From Microscillaceae bacterium (GTDB lineage: Bacteria > Bacteroidota > Bacteroidia > Cytophagales > Microscillaceae), in the NCBI GenBank assembly GCA_011390205.1, contig JAABSX010000011.1:30201-94200 (forward strand): a stretch of 64,000 nt of DNA, in the 5' to 3' direction. How positions within the stretch are numbered: position 1 is the first letter of the stretch; each line of letters starts with the position of its first letter. This document shows positions 33,306 through 42,710 of this stretch, one piece after another. The position numbers and the translations under genes are program-made. The notes beneath the pieces were generated by a model. The model ran no database searches. It saw only the letters and a list, made by a program, of their open reading frames with translations, and was not told the DNA's origin.

Positions 33306-36300
33306 TTAAATACTTGGTGTTTCTTCTTCTTTCTGCTCAGTGATTGCTGATTCAATGGCTTGTACTTCTATGTTGGCTTCCTCTTCTTCTTTTGGATGCT
33401 TGCCTTTTTCAGTCATATAATAAATCAAAGGCACAATCATCAGCGTCAGGGCCGTAGAGGCAATAGAACCTCCCATCAATGAGATGGCCAAGCCTTGAAA
33501 AATGGGGTCAAATAAAATCACAAATGCCCCGATGACCACCGTGCCGGCTGTAAGCAAGATAGGCGTAGTACGGACAGCCCCAGCTTGGATGACTGCTTCT
33601 TTTAAAGGAATACCTTCTTCTAATTGCAGATTGATAAAGTCAATCAAAAGCACGGAGTTACGCACCATAATCCCAGCTAGGGCAATCATCCCAATCATAG
33701 AAGTAGCCGTAAAGAATGCACCCATCATCCAGTGCCCTACCAAGATACCCACCAACGAAAGCGGAATGGCCACCATCATCACCATTGGTACTTTAAAATC
33801 TTGAAACCAGCCTACTATCAGCATATAAATCACTACTAGCACCACTGCAAAGGCTGCTCCCAAATCTCTAAACACTTCGTAAGTAATGTGCCATTCGCCA
33901 TCCCATTTAAGGCTATAATCCTCTTCCATAAAGGGCTGTATGGTATAAAGCTCACTGAATGTGTAGCCTTCGGGTACTTTAATTTCTTCTAATTTTTTAG
34001 AAATATCCAAGATGGCATAGACAGGGCTTTCTACCTCATTGGCTACATCTGCAGTAACATAGACTACATCTTGTTGATTTTTTCGGTAAATGCTTTTGTC
34101 TTGGATTTGCTCACGGATATTGACCAAATCGCCTATGGTCATGGTCTTACCCGACGTGCTGCGAACAGGCGTTTTTTTCAGTTCCTCAATGCCTGAGCGG
34201 TCTGCCTCGCTAAGTCTTAAGAAGATACCCACAGGAGAGCGTTCGGATTCTTGGTATAGAAAACTCACTGCCTGCCCATGCAGAGCCATATTGAGAGCCT
34301 GCACGATTTGCTGCGTACTGATGCCAGAGAGCATGGCTTTTTCTTTATTGACTTCAAATTTATACTCTACTTGGTCATCTTCTACGAGCCAATCCACATC
34401 TACCACGCCTTCGGTTTCATTGAATATTTTTTTGACATCTTTTGCCACACGGATTCTCTCTTGTGTATTCGGGCCATAAACCTCAGCCACAAGGGTCGAC
34501 ATCACAGGCGGTCCAGGCGGCACTTCTACTACTTTAACATTGGCTTGGTAGCGTGCAGCGATTTGCTGAATCATCGGGCGGAATTTCTTAGCAATGTCAT
34601 GACTTTGTGCCGTTCTTGTGCCTTTGTCTGTTAGGTTTACTTGAATATCAGCCACATTAGAGCCACTTCTGAGGTCATAGTGCCTTACCAATCCATTGAA
34701 GTTCATAGGAGAAGCTACCCCCACATAGGTCTGATAATTGACTACTTCGGGTTGCTCTCTGAGGTAAGCAGCAATTTCTTGAGCGACTACTGCACTACGC
34801 TCTAGGGTAGTGCCTTCGGGCATATCTATGATGACCTGAAACTCATTCTTATTGTCAAAAGGAAGCATTTTTACTTCTACCATTCTGAAATAAAGCATAG
34901 ACATAGAAGCCATCAATAAGAAAGAAATCGCCCCAATGAAAGCCCAACGCTTCCAGCTACTTTTCAAGAAAGGATTCATAAACCAGTGGTATCCCTTGTA
35001 AATGGCAGAATCTTCTACTTTGTATTCTTTTTCTTCTTCCCCTTCTTTAAGGTCATCGTGTTTTAAGAGGCGATAAGCCAGCCAAGGGGTGATAATCAAG
35101 GCCACAATCAGTGAAAACATCATCGCAAAAGAAGCTCCAATTGGCATCGGACTCATATAAGGCCCCATTAGCCCTGATACAAATGCCATCGGCAATACTG
35201 CCGAAATCACCGTAAAAGTAGCCAAAATGGTAGGGTTTCCTACTTCATCAATAGAAGCTAAAGCCGCTTGGAAGAAAGGTAATTTCCGCATCTTGAAATG
35301 TCGGTGCATATTTTCGGCGATAATGATAGAGTCATCTACCACGATGCCCGTTACGAATACCAGTGCAAAAAGCGTAATTCTATTCAGGGTATAGCCAAAG
35401 AGGTAATAAATCAAAAGGGTCAGTGCAAAGGTAACAGGCACAGATAAAAACACGACCAAACCCCCACGCCAGCCCATCGCAAGGGCGACTACAATCGTAA
35501 CAGCCACAATAGAGCCAATCAAGTGCAGCATCAGCTCGGATACTTTGTGAGAGGCGGTTTCGCCATAGTTGCGTGTTTCGGCGATGGATACCTCCGAAGG
35601 CACAATACTTCCTTTGAGTTTTTCTACTTTGCTCAAGATTTTCTCTGATACTTGCATGGCATCTGCACCACGTCTTTTGGCAATGGAAATGGTTACGGCT
35701 GCAAAATCTCTTCCTTGAAGGCTGTCTTTCTCTGCCTTGCTTCCTTTGCCTAGCCCGAAGCTTACATAGTGTGCTGCCGTCTGTGTGCCTTCTTTTATCT
35801 CAGCAATTTGCTTGAGGTAAATAGGATTGTCTTGAAAAACACCCACGACTAGGTCAGCCACATCTTCGGCATTGTTTAGAAAATTTCCTGTTTCTACGAG
35901 GTACTCTGTATCTTGTTGGTTAAATGTTCCTGAGCTCACTTGTTGGTTTGCCATTTGGATTTGCTGTGCTACGGCAAGCAGGTCAATGTCAAAGCGAGCC
36001 ATTTTTTCACGGTTAAGGGTGATATTGACTTGTCTTCCTCTCCCTCCGATGACTTGTGTTTGGGCTACTTCTCCTACTTTTTTGATTTCTGCATCCAGTT
36101 CTTGGGCTATTCTTCGGAGCTGATAGTCATCATATTGGCTGCTCCAGAGGGTTAGTCCGAGCATAGGCACATCATCTATGGAGCGAGTTTTGACCATCGG
36201 GAAACTAATGCCTGCGGGCATTTTGTCCATGTTTTTCATGATTTCGTTGTAGAGTTTTACATAACTTCGCTCTACATCTTGCCCCACCAAAAACCTTACG

Positions 36301-36590
36301 ATGAGCATCGCCTGCCCAGGCATAGAGGTAGAATAGACATACTCTACCCCAGGGATATTAGAGATAATTTTCTCAATCGGTGCTACGATTCTATTTTTGA
36401 CTTCTTCTGAACTTGCTCCTTCATACCTAAAGAAAATATCTGCAATCGGTACATCTATCTGAGGCTCTTCTTCTCTGGGTGTAAGCATAGAGCTATAAAT
36501 CCCTACACTTAAAAAAGCAATCATCAGAAGAGGAGTCAGTCTAGAGTTAATAAACATTCGGGCGATTTGCCCTGCTAATCCTACTTTCAT
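33306..36590 (-). CDS. RND efflux transporter permease subunit
   Basis: A 1094-residue inner-membrane proton-driven pump. N-terminal helix (MIAFLSVGIYSSMLTPREEEP), two large periplasmic loops and twelve expected transmembrane helices in two halves. The TM4 proton-relay region reads VFVTGIVVDDSIIIAENM, with the Asp-Asp pair typical of multidrug-type (HAE-1-like) pumps rather than the heavy-metal type. It works with the adaptor and TolC proteins encoded upstream on the same strand. The C-terminal tail is acidic. Substrate unknown. Confidence 0.95.
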   Translation of the reverse strand: MKVGLAGQIARMFINSRLTPLLMIAFLSVGIYSSMLTPREEEPQIDVPIADIFFRYEGASSEEVKNRIVAPIEKIISNIPGVEYVYSTSMPGQAMLIVRFLVGQDVERSYVKLYNEIMKNMDKMPAGISFPMVKTRSIDDVPMLGLTLWSSQYDDYQLRRIAQELDAEIKKVGEVAQTQVIGGRGRQVNITLNREKMARFDIDLLAVAQQIQMANQQVSSGTFNQQDTEYLVETGNFLNNAEDVADLVVGVFQDNPIYLKQIAEIKEGTQTAAHYVSFGLGKGSKAEKDSLQGRDFAAVTISIAKRRGADAMQVSEKILSKVEKLKGSIVPSEVSIAETRNYGETASHKVSELMLHLIGSIVAVTIVVALAMGWRGGLVVFLSVPVTFALTLLIYYLFGYTLNRITLFALVFVTGIVVDDSIIIAENMHRHFKMRKLPFFQAALASIDEVGNPTILATFTVISAVLPMAFVSGLMGPYMSPMPIGASFAMMFSLIVALIITPWLAYRLLKHDDLKEGEEEKEYKVEDSAIYKGYHWFMNPFLKSSWKRWAFIGAISFLLMASMSMLYFRMVEVKMLPFDNKNEFQVIIDMPEGTTLERSAVVAQEIAAYLREQPEVVNYQTYVGVASPMNFNGLVRHYDLRSGSNVADIQVNLTDKGTRTAQSHDIAKKFRPMIQQIAARYQANVKVVEVPPGPPVMSTLVAEVYGPNTQERIRVAKDVKKIFNETEGVVDVDWLVEDDQVEYKFEVNKEKAMLSGISTQQIVQALNMALHGQAVSFLYQESERSPVGIFLRLSEADRSGIEELKKTPVRSTSGKTMTIGDLVNIREQIQDKSIYRKNQQDVVYVTADVANEVESPVYAILDISKKLEEIKVPEGYTFSELYTIQPFMEEDYSLKWDGEWHITYEVFRDLGAAFAVVLVVIYMLIVGWFQDFKVPMVMMVAIPLSLVGILVGHWMMGAFFTATSMIGMIALAGIMVRNSVLLIDFINLQLEEGIPLKEAVIQAGAVRTTPILLTAGTVVIGAFVILFDPIFQGLAISLMGGSIASTALTLMIVPLIYYMTEKGKHPKEEEEANIEVQAIESAITEQKEEETPSI

Positions 36591-36744
36591 AATCTATTTT
36601 GTTAAAAGCCCTTGCCATCTTAAAGAGATTATTTTGGGCTGTTTTATTATTTAATTTCTAGTGTTTCAGTTTGTAGAAGGTTAAAAACCTTCTGCTCTTT
36701 AGTCGAGATTTCAATCCTGACTAGCTTATTTCCCCCTTCGGGGG
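36591..36744. repeat. Short hairpins between the RND and adaptor genes
   Basis: AGAAGGTT-AAA-AACCTTCT at 36675-36693, then CCCCCTTCGGGGG near 36734-36746. The C/G-rich one resembles the interspersed CCCCCTTCGGGGG elements also visible near 32800, so it is probably repeat-derived rather than a terminator of the operon. Confidence 0.5.
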
Positions 36745-37836
36745 TTAGGGGGCTACTTGCACCTTCTGCCCATCTGTGAGTTTACCTTCATACTGTGTGA
36801 TATAAACCTCGCCAGGAGCAAGACCAGAAAGCACTTCTACTTGTCCGCCTATGTTGCGTCCTGTGCGTATCCATCTGAGCATGGCTTGCTGCTGCTGATT
36901 AACTGTAAATAATCCTGTCAGTTGTCCTCTCTGCACGAGCAAATTTTCGGCTATGGTAAGTCCTTCACTTTTTCCTTTTTGGAGGATAACTTGAGCAAAC
37001 ATGCCACTTTTGAGTGCTTTGTTGGCTTCAGGGGTGGCTTGTATCTGAATATTGACTTCAAACTGCCCTTGTGTCTGTCCTGCCGATTGGTTAATCTGGC
37101 TTACCCGTCCTTTGATAGATTTTTCTTGCACTGCCTCTACGTGAAGGTTTACTTCATCTCCTATTTTGAAGAGATTGATTTCGCTTTCGGGTACTTTGGC
37201 AACTACTTTCAGATTTCCCCTGCCTTCTATTTCCAAGATAGGCTGCCCTGGAGAAGCAAGACTTCCTTTGCTTGCGTATTTTTTGATGACAGAGCCACTA
37301 AAAGGCGCTGTGATGACTGCATAACTGAGCATTTCTTGGGCTTCTAACCTAGCCTGCCGAGCTGCTTCTACTTGAGCTTTTCCCATTTCGTATTGGGCAG
37401 TGATGTCATCTAGTTCTTTGCGTGTAGCACTTTTCTTTTCGTAAAGGTTTTTGATGCGGTCATAGTTGATTTTGATATTTTTCAGACCTGCTTCGGCTTC
37501 TCTGATTCCTGCCTCTACCCTTGAGATAGTCGCCTGAATGTCCGCACTTTTGATTTGAACAAGGACCTGCCCCGCACTGACAGCATCGCCTTCTTTGACG
37601 GCGAGGTAGGTAATCTGCCCCATGACTCGAGTGCTGAGTTGTGCAAAATCATCTGCTACTACTTTTCCTGTGAAGGCGTGCTGTTGTGTGCCTTCACTGA
37701 GTCCTGCTTTTTGTACTTTGACTTTGACTGCGGGTAAGTTATTTTGCTCAGGAGATTGCTTTTCGCTAGAGCTTCCACAAGAGGTAAGCCAGCTGCCAAG
37801 TATTGCAATCCATAAAAGGGTTTTGAGAGATTTCAT
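36745..37836 (-). CDS. RND efflux periplasmic adaptor lipoprotein
   Basis: A 363-residue membrane fusion protein. The signal ends in lipobox LTSC (Cys20). The lipoyl-like domain begins FTGKVVADDFAQLSTRVMGQITYL and resumes as GSVIKKYASKGSLASPGQPI; between them is a coiled-coil hairpin (IREAEAGLKNIKINYDRIKNLYEKK). A beta-barrel domain and membrane-proximal domain (GLAPGEVYITQYEGKLTDGQKV) follow. It bridges the RND pump and TolC. It is separated from both by short gaps (154 bp and 34 bp), all on one strand. Confidence 0.93.
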   Translation of the reverse strand: MKSLKTLLWIAILGSWLTSCGSSSEKQSPEQNNLPAVKVKVQKAGLSEGTQQHAFTGKVVADDFAQLSTRVMGQITYLAVKEGDAVSAGQVLVQIKSADIQATISRVEAGIREAEAGLKNIKINYDRIKNLYEKKSATRKELDDITAQYEMGKAQVEAARQARLEAQEMLSYAVITAPFSGSVIKKYASKGSLASPGQPILEIEGRGNLKVVAKVPESEINLFKIGDEVNLHVEAVQEKSIKGRVSQINQSAGQTQGQFEVNIQIQATPEANKALKSGMFAQVILQKGKSEGLTIAENLLVQRGQLTGLFTVNQQQQAMLRWIRTGRNIGGQVEVLSGLAPGEVYITQYEGKLTDGQKVQVAP

Positions 37837-37870
37837 TGTATATTCAGTTTTGATAATTGATATGCTATTT

Positions 37871-39229
37871 TTAGTTTTCTAGTAAAAAATCAAGGTAATA
37901 ATTTGCCACTTGATAGGCGTAGAGTGTCTGGAGGTATTCCAGTTCTTTTTCGGCTACTTGGGCTTCTGCCATGAGTACATCATTGGTTTTTTCTAAGCCT
38001 TCTTCGTAGCGGTCTTGGCGTATTCGGAGTACTTCTTTCGCCTGTGCTACGGCAAGCTGCGTAGTGTTTAATTTTTGTCGGCTGAGTTGCACATTTCTTT
38101 TGGCTTGGTTCAGTTCTACTTGGCTTTTCACCAAGTTTTGTTCGTAATCTAGGTTTGCCTTGTCTAGTTCTGCTTGTGCTTTTTGGGTATTGGCTATTCG
38201 GCTGTTTCCTTTGAAGATGTCCCATTGTAATTGAAATCCAGCCATCCAGTTGTTGGCTCCTGCCCCGAAGGGAATGTTGTCATTCAATTCGAAAGCACCA
38301 AAAACATTGAGGTGAGGAATGAGAGATTTTTTGTGAGAAAGCAGCATTTGCTCTCTTGCTTGTATGGCGTAGCGTTGTGCCTGAAAATCAGAACGTTGCT
38401 CGGAGATTTCACCCGAAGGAATCTCTATGTTCGTTCCGTCTGTAAGTTGGTCAGTAGCTATGATGCTGCTTCCAGCGGGCATATTGAGGAGATATACCAA
38501 GTTTTCGGAGGCATTGCTGAGTTGGTTTTGAGCCTCTGCCAGTTGGTTTTGGAGTGAGAGCACCCTGAGTTTGACAAGCATTACATCTGCATTTTGTACG
38601 TATCCCTCTTCAAGGTTTTGCTCAGTGAGTTTTTGTGTGGCATTGGCAGCCTCTATGGCTTTTTGGATAACTTCTTGGCTTTCTTGAGCCAGTTGTAGCT
38701 GAAAATAAGCCTGTTTTACTTGAAGTGTAATTCCTTTTTCGGTGCGGGTTATTATCATTTGTTGGGCTTGCACTTGTGATTGTGCGGCTTTTCGCCCATA
38801 AAAACCATCCGCATTAAAAATAGGCTGCTGTACTGAGAGTCTTGTGTTGAAGTTGCCAATCACACCAGGATTGTTCAGGGTACTAGGGTTAAAATCACTT
38901 TGTTGTACTCTTTCTTGATTGAGTAAAATCCCGAAAGATTGCAGAGGGCTGTTAGTAAATACGCCTGTTTCGCTCAAAGATATTTGAGGAAGGTAAGTTG
39001 CTTTGCTGCTTTCAAAATTTGCCTTGGCGATGTCAGTGTCTTTTTGAGCCTTGCGGATATCCCAGTTTTTGCTCAAGGCTTCTTTGACAGCCTCCTCTAA
39101 GCTCAAAGGTGTTTGAGATACTTTTGTGTCTGTATTTTCTTGGGCTTGAGCTGAAAAATACAGACTGCCTGAAAGAAATACAAAAAATAATAAGTGAATG
39201 AATTTGTGGACTTTGAGAGAATACATCAT
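37871..39229 (-). CDS. TolC-family outer membrane efflux protein
   Basis: A 452-residue outer-membrane channel. Signal peptide (LLFFVFLSGSLYFSAQAQ), then the repeated TolC pattern: LSLEEAVKEALSKNWDIRKAQKD in the first half and NKAQAELDKANLDYEQNLVKSQVELNQAKRNV in the second, with long alpha-helical coiled segments. First gene of the efflux operon (TolC, adaptor, pump, PII-like, DUF2892). No TetR- or MarR-type regulator gene is adjacent. Confidence 0.94.
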   Translation of the reverse strand: MMYSLKVHKFIHLLFFVFLSGSLYFSAQAQENTDTKVSQTPLSLEEAVKEALSKNWDIRKAQKDTDIAKANFESSKATYLPQISLSETGVFTNSPLQSFGILLNQERVQQSDFNPSTLNNPGVIGNFNTRLSVQQPIFNADGFYGRKAAQSQVQAQQMIITRTEKGITLQVKQAYFQLQLAQESQEVIQKAIEAANATQKLTEQNLEEGYVQNADVMLVKLRVLSLQNQLAEAQNQLSNASENLVYLLNMPAGSSIIATDQLTDGTNIEIPSGEISEQRSDFQAQRYAIQAREQMLLSHKKSLIPHLNVFGAFELNDNIPFGAGANNWMAGFQLQWDIFKGNSRIANTQKAQAELDKANLDYEQNLVKSQVELNQAKRNVQLSRQKLNTTQLAVAQAKEVLRIRQDRYEEGLEKTNDVLMAEAQVAEKELEYLQTLYAYQVANYYLDFLLEN

Positions 39230-39437
39230 TAAAGTATTTATATATTAAAATATTATGATATGTTTTTATATCAGTCCAACACAGCCCTTTTAGAAATGGT
39301 TCACAAATGGCATTATTTACCAATTAAGAAGATTTTTCTGTACATAAACACCTGATTATCAGACATATAAAAAAATCCTATGCTTGCCCTCTCCCAATGC
39401 AATCCGAAGAGTAAGACCCAAGCATGGGCAGTAGTGA

Positions 39438-39457
39438 AGTGTCATTTCTAAGACACT
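39438..39457. repeat. Short palindromic repeat, copy 1
   Basis: AGTGTC/GACACT with loop ATTTCTAA. The 14-nt core CATTTCTAAGACAC is identical to the one inside the hairpin at 40951-41017. Confidence 0.6.
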
Positions 39458-39565
39458 AACCCAAGAGCAGGATGCTTTATACAGCAAGGAAACACCTACT
39501 CTTTTTGTAATTCGAGCTGTTTTTGGTTGATGATTGAGCAGATAAATGCCCACTCTCGAGGTGGT

Positions 39566-39596
39566 ATTTTTTATACAAGTGCTTATTATAAAAAAT
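39566..39596. terminator. A/T-rich hairpin upstream of the secreted protein gene
   Basis: ATTTTTTATA (39566-39575) pairs with TATAAAAAAT (39587-39596). It may be a weak bidirectional terminator. Confidence 0.4.
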
Positions 39597-39702
39597 AGGT
39601 AGTCTTGTGTAAACTAAAAATATCACCTTATGAAATAAACAGCTATACAGCCACAAGGATTCGTATAATTGGGTAGTATATCACTTGAATAAAAACTATA
39701 CA

Positions 39703-40161
39703 ATGGAAAAATTAATTTTGTTCTCCATCATTTTCTTGGGAGCGGCTTGGGCAGCTTCTGCACAATCTCCTAAATTAGAAAAATACCTCACCAGCGAAAC
39801 TTGGGTTTCAGACATCCCCCGCTTGGAGCAAGAATACAAAGAAAAGATAAGTGCAGCAGGTCAAAGCCAAAAGAAAAAATTAGAAGAAGAGTTTACAGCA
39901 TTGGCTCACATTATGCGAAGCTTGCGCTTTGATTTCAAGAAAGACAATACCTTCGTAACGATGCTCATGAGTACACAATATGACGCAGGGCAGTGGCAGT
40001 TAGTAGAAGACGGAGGCATTACCTATATCTACGCCTTAAGCACTACGCAGGGCGAGATTCCTTTTGAAGTAAAAGAGCTCACCGAAACATATCTCGTGAT
40101 ACAAAACCTTGTCAATAATGAGGTGTTTTTGTTGATTGCAGAAAGTAAGAAAGTAGATTAA
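39703..40161 (+). CDS. Secreted hypothetical protein
   Basis: A 152-residue exported protein of unknown family. The signal peptide (EKLILFSIIFLGAAWAASAQ) ends near residue 21. The mature part is helical at first (LEQEYKEKISAAGQSQKKKL), then strand-rich with FKKDNTFVTMLM and YDAGQWQLVEDGG, a pattern of small Bacteroidota proteins that respond with a lipocalin-like sheet, but this is a guess. The ATG at 39703 is used; the frame is open from a TTG 18 bp earlier. No operon partner. Confidence 0.65.
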   Translation: MEKLILFSIIFLGAAWAASAQSPKLEKYLTSETWVSDIPRLEQEYKEKISAAGQSQKKKLEEEFTALAHIMRSLRFDFKKDNTFVTMLMSTQYDAGQWQLVEDGGITYIYALSTTQGEIPFEVKELTETYLVIQNLVNNEVFLLIAESKKVD

Positions 40162-40313
40162 AGCATTGTTTTCTATTGAACTTTCCAAGCCCCTTACAAG
40201 ACTTGCTTTTTATTATTGGCCTCAAGTCTATTCAAAGCAGCAGAAGCGAGATACATCTGATCAGTTTGCTATTGTATGACAAGATGCTCTGACCAAAATG
40301 AGTTGAGAAAACA

Positions 40314-40838
40314 CTATTTATCCTTTTTTTTCTTCCTTGGAGAGTTTTCACGATGCGCTAGATGTCTTTTTAACATTTCTTCACTTGTAAGACGTTTAGG
40401 GGTATATTCCTTTTTTTCTCCTTTTAACCAATAGGGTAGCATTTGGGAAGCATGTGCATAGACTAAAGTATATAACCCCAATAATAACAATCCAATAGTT
40501 GACAAAAACCGATAAGTAAAGTGTTCTTTTGGATAAACAAAAATATTTTCATACTTATCCAAATGTTTCATTAAGAATTTATCTCCTACTTGTTTATCAC
40601 AAATCCCCCAACCTGTTCCTTTACTATACACCTTGTCTTTATATATGAAACTAACCTTTGGATGCCATTTTGTAGATCTACAATTAGAGGGCATGGATAG
40701 AATGGTTATTTCAACTATTTCTCCTTTTTGTTTTATTTCATATTCTTTAATGTCTCGTGGTAAAAAGGCTATTGATACAAAGAGAAAAAATACTCCAATT
40801 GCAGTAAGAATCACTTTGTTTTTTACACTTATATTCAT
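40314..40838 (-). CDS. DUF3592-like membrane protein
   Basis: A 174-residue protein with two transmembrane helices (VILTAIGVFFLFVSIAFLP near the N-terminus and FLSTIGLLLLGLYTLVYAHA near residue 120) flanking an extracytoplasmic loop with two cysteines (PSNCRSTKWHPKVSFIYKDKVYSKGTG and GICDKQVGD). The loop pattern of KGEIVEITI, then K..F.Y..KVY, resembles DUF3592 proteins. The tail is strongly basic (PRKKKKDK). Start at the ATG at 40838; a TTG lies 6 bp upstream. Function unknown. Confidence 0.6.
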   Translation of the reverse strand: MNISVKNKVILTAIGVFFLFVSIAFLPRDIKEYEIKQKGEIVEITILSMPSNCRSTKWHPKVSFIYKDKVYSKGTGWGICDKQVGDKFLMKHLDKYENIFVYPKEHFTYRFLSTIGLLLLGLYTLVYAHASQMLPYWLKGEKKEYTPKRLTSEEMLKRHLAHRENSPRKKKKDK

Positions 40839-40950
40839 GCTCAATTACTTTTTACATAGATGTTCAATAGTGGAATGAATACGATTACTACATTTGCTAT
40901 TTTAAATGTTTTATAGAGAACACTTAAGGCAGCTAGACTCTCATTCCAGT

Positions 40951-41017
40951 GGTGTCGAAATGGCTGCAAAAAACTCCTAATCTTTTATAAACCCTCAACA
41001 GCCATTTCTAAGACACC
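40951..41017. repeat. Bulged hairpin repeat, copy 2
   Basis: GGTGTCGAAATGGCTG (40951-40966) pairs with 40999-41017 except for a 3-nt bulge (TAA). It contains the same CATTTCTAAGACAC core as copy 1 at 39438-39457. It lies just downstream of gltX and may act as its terminator. Confidence 0.6.
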
Positions 41018-41039
41018 GACCAACTACAGAACAAAATAC

Positions 41040-42584
41040 TTAAACCACCGTGAGTATTCTCTTGAGCCTTTGGAGGGTTTCTGCCTTTCCGATTACCTCT
41101 ATGATGCCCATGAGGTCAGGCCCGCCGCCCAAGCCAGTGAGTGCCAGCCGCAAAGCAGGCATAGCTTTGCCCATTTTGAGTTCGTTTTTATCTATATAGC
41201 CATGGATTAGCTCGTGAAGCGCCTCAGCCTGCCATTCTCCAGAATAATCAGAAAGCTCAGTAAGTATATTTTCTACAAAACTCCTACCCTCTTCATCCCA
41301 GCGTTTTTTGAGGGTTTTGTCATCATACACTTGGGGAGCTTCAAAAAAGTATAATCCATCTTTGAGAATATCATTCAAAAAGGTAATCCGCTCCTTCATC
41401 AAGGCTGCAATTTGGGTCAGCTTGGGTAGCTCAAAATCTGTTACAAAGCCCTGTCTTTTGATTTCGGCTTGTAAGAGATTGCCCAGCTTTTGGTCATCGG
41501 TGCTTTTGAGGTATTGTTGGTTAAACCACTTTGCTTTCTCAAAATCAAATACTGCATCAGACTTGACCACTCTGCTGAGGTCAAAGGCTTCTACAAGCTC
41601 TTCTATGCTAAAAATCTCTTGCTCTGTGCCAGGATTCCAGCCCAAAAAGGCCAAGAAATTCAGCACTGCTTCAGGCAAAAATCCGTCTTCACGGAAGCCC
41701 TGCATGGTCTGTACTGTTTGGGTTTTATCATCTGTATCCTCCCAAGAAAGCGGAAAAATAGGGATTCCCAAGGCGATTCCGTCACGCTTACTCAGTTTTC
41801 CTTTGCCACTGGGCTTGAGCAGCAAGGGCAAGTGTGCAAACTGAGGCATGGCATCTTTCCAGCCTAGCAGCTCATACAGCAGCACGTGCAAGTAAGCCGA
41901 AGGAAGCCATTCTTTGCCACGGATGACGTGCGTAATCTTCATCAAATAATCATCCACCACATTGGCGAGGTGATAGGTAGGCAGGCCATCTTCTTTGAGT
42001 AGCACTTTGTCATCTAGGGTAGAGGCGTGGGCTTTGACCCAGCCCATAATCATATCTTGAAATCTAATCTCATCTTTTGAGGGGATTTTTACACGGATGA
42101 CATAGGCATCTCCTCGCTCTATGCGTGTCTTCACCTCCTCTTTGGAGAGGGTGAGAGAATTGGTCATTTGCATGCGTGTGACAGCATTGTAAGAGATTTG
42201 ATTGGCTTTGGCTGCTTCTAAACGTGCTTTGAGTGCATCTATTTCTTCTTTGGTATCAAAGGCATAATAGGCTTTGCCTTCATCCACAAGTTGATGGGCA
42301 TATTTTTGATAGACTCCTTGGCGTTCGGACTGCCTGTAGGGGGCGTGTGGGCCTCCTTTGAGGGGTGATTCGGCTGTATCCAAGCCAAACCAAGCTAGAC
42401 TTTCAAAGATATATTTTTCTGCACCTTCTACGTATCGGTTTTGGTCTGTATCTTCTATTCTTAAAATGAATGTGCCCTTGTTTTGTCGTGCAAACAAGTA
42501 ATTATACAATGCTGTGCGTACTCCTCCGATGTGCAATGCCCCTGTGGGGCTGGGAGCAAAACGAACCCTTACATTTTGACTCAT
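41040..42584 (-). CDS. gltX: Glutamate--tRNA ligase
   Basis: Class I aminoacyl-tRNA synthetase (514 residues) that loads glutamate onto tRNA-Glu. The HIGH-type motif is in FAPSPTGALHIGGVRTALYN and the KMSKS-type motif is KLSKRDG; the anticodon-binding helical domain follows (AVLNFLAFLGWNPGTEQEIF). Length is normal for Bacteroidota. Whether it also charges tRNA-Gln cannot be told here. A -7 element TAAATTTG lies 36 bp upstream; dnaX lies 126 bp upstream on the same strand. Confidence 0.96.
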   Translation of the reverse strand: MSQNVRVRFAPSPTGALHIGGVRTALYNYLFARQNKGTFILRIEDTDQNRYVEGAEKYIFESLAWFGLDTAESPLKGGPHAPYRQSERQGVYQKYAHQLVDEGKAYYAFDTKEEIDALKARLEAAKANQISYNAVTRMQMTNSLTLSKEEVKTRIERGDAYVIRVKIPSKDEIRFQDMIMGWVKAHASTLDDKVLLKEDGLPTYHLANVVDDYLMKITHVIRGKEWLPSAYLHVLLYELLGWKDAMPQFAHLPLLLKPSGKGKLSKRDGIALGIPIFPLSWEDTDDKTQTVQTMQGFREDGFLPEAVLNFLAFLGWNPGTEQEIFSIEELVEAFDLSRVVKSDAVFDFEKAKWFNQQYLKSTDDQKLGNLLQAEIKRQGFVTDFELPKLTQIAALMKERITFLNDILKDGLYFFEAPQVYDDKTLKKRWDEEGRSFVENILTELSDYSGEWQAEALHELIHGYIDKNELKMGKAMPALRLALTGLGGGPDLMGIIEVIGKAETLQRLKRILTVV

Positions 42585-42620
42585 AAGTTATGGCTTTCTT
42601 TTTCTTAAAAAATATTTTGG

Positions 42621-42628
42621 CAAATTTA
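42621..42628 (-). promoter_or_regulatory. -7 promoter element of gltX
   Basis: Minus-strand TAAATTTG, 36 bp before the ATG; no clear -33. Confidence 0.5.
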
Positions 42629-42710
42629 GGCAATATCTTATCCATTGCTAAACCTAAGATAATAAATCTAATTCTTTTGTGTGGGCTGATAGTTTTGGCT
42701 GGCTGTGTGG

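Larger units (their letters stand above)
39230..39702. other. Intergenic region with several inverted repeats
   Basis: 473 bp without a credible gene. It holds AGTGTC-ATTTCTAA-GACACT (39438-39457), an ATGCTTG...CAAGCAT pair around 39380-39425, and a 10-bp A/T hairpin at 39566-39596. The CATTTCTAAGACAC core recurs at 41003-41016, so these look like remnants of a short repeat family. Confidence 0.55.

Noticed and set aside
33502..33804. Plus-strand open frames inside the RND pump gene, also near 34090-34634 and 35872-36155
   Set aside because: Antisense shadows of a clear 1094-residue pump gene.
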